Source: Salibacteraceae bacterium (GTDB taxonomy: Bacteria; Bacteroidota; Bacteroidia; Flavobacteriales_G; Salibacteraceae). Taken from it: a stretch of DNA of 64,000 bases. Every line of letters begins with the position of its first letter. Within the stretch, counting starts at the first letter, position 1. The notes below the pieces were generated by a model that ran no database searches, was not told the DNA's origin, and worked only from the letters and a program-made list of their open reading frames with translations. Position numbers and translations under genes: made by a program. This document shows positions 64,000-64,000 of the stretch, one piece after another. The stretch lies in NCBI GenBank assembly GCA_018401875.1, contig JAGYJZ010000007.1:62001-126000 (forward strand). Reading direction: 5' to 3'.

Positions 64000-64000
64000 T

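Noticed and set aside
1-64000. CRISPR array, prophage or biosynthetic gene cluster
   Set aside because: No regularly spaced repeats with unique spacers, no phage structural genes and no NRPS, PKS or bacteriocin genes were seen.

Overview
The window reads as a stretch of the chromosome of a gliding-type member of the phylum Bacteroidota, most likely Flavobacteriales. The evidence is: a PorQ-like type IX secretion (T9SS) protein, GldI, a T9SS plug-like (DUF5103) protein and a gliding-motility type B C-terminal domain; the Bacteroidota-specific GlmU-like enzyme, fused LpxC-FabZ and long IspH; Na+-NQR with ApbE; few Shine-Dalgarno sites; and many copies of the Bacteroidota -7 promoter box TAnnTTTG just ahead of start codons. 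I cannot name a genus.

Layout. 1-9.2 kb: end of an acidic-tailed protein, CoA-binding protein, CrtC/AttH-like lipoprotein, beta-helix lipoprotein, L31, GlmU-like enzyme, Lon, PorQ and Cmk. 9.2-16.5 kb: IspH, then a less conserved stretch with a DUF1883 protein, a candidate structured RNA, a TRL-like lipoprotein behind a palindromic promoter, three minus-strand exported or membrane proteins, and a 990-residue Ala/Glu/Lys-rich secreted protein. 16.5-26.1 kb: large two-component hybrid sensor, a frame-broken outer-membrane protein, lipoate ligase, NrnA, three FKBP lipoproteins including GldI, and the DUF5103 protein. 26.3-33.5 kb: complete nqrABCDEF followed by apbE; ApbE is the enzyme expected to attach FMN to NqrB and NqrC. 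33.7-36.3 kb: L19, TrmD and two uncharacterised proteins.

36.2-40.2 kb is the accessory part. It holds a 1.36-kb gene-free cluster of three interleaved repeat families, a translationally coupled trio of unknown lipoproteins, and a chimeric scar in which a 56-bp copy of one trio junction is fused to a copy of the 3' end of the gene bordering the island. This is the best candidate for something undescribed.

40.2-52.8 kb: Tgt (without its usual zinc cysteines), LptF/G permease, Kazal lipoprotein, flippase, Wzz-like and O-antigen-ligase-like envelope proteins, SpoIIE phosphatase, LpxD-like acyltransferase, EF-P, and a pair of outer-membrane proteins, one with an HhH N-terminus. 52.8-64 kb: AroA, AroB, Obg, Adk and Hpt on the minus strand; PurK and PurE and a large T9SS cargo protein on the plus strand; then an ABC ATPase, LpxA and the 3' part of LpxC-FabZ on the minus strand, running off the right edge. 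No tRNA, rRNA, CRISPR array, transposase or integrase was seen.
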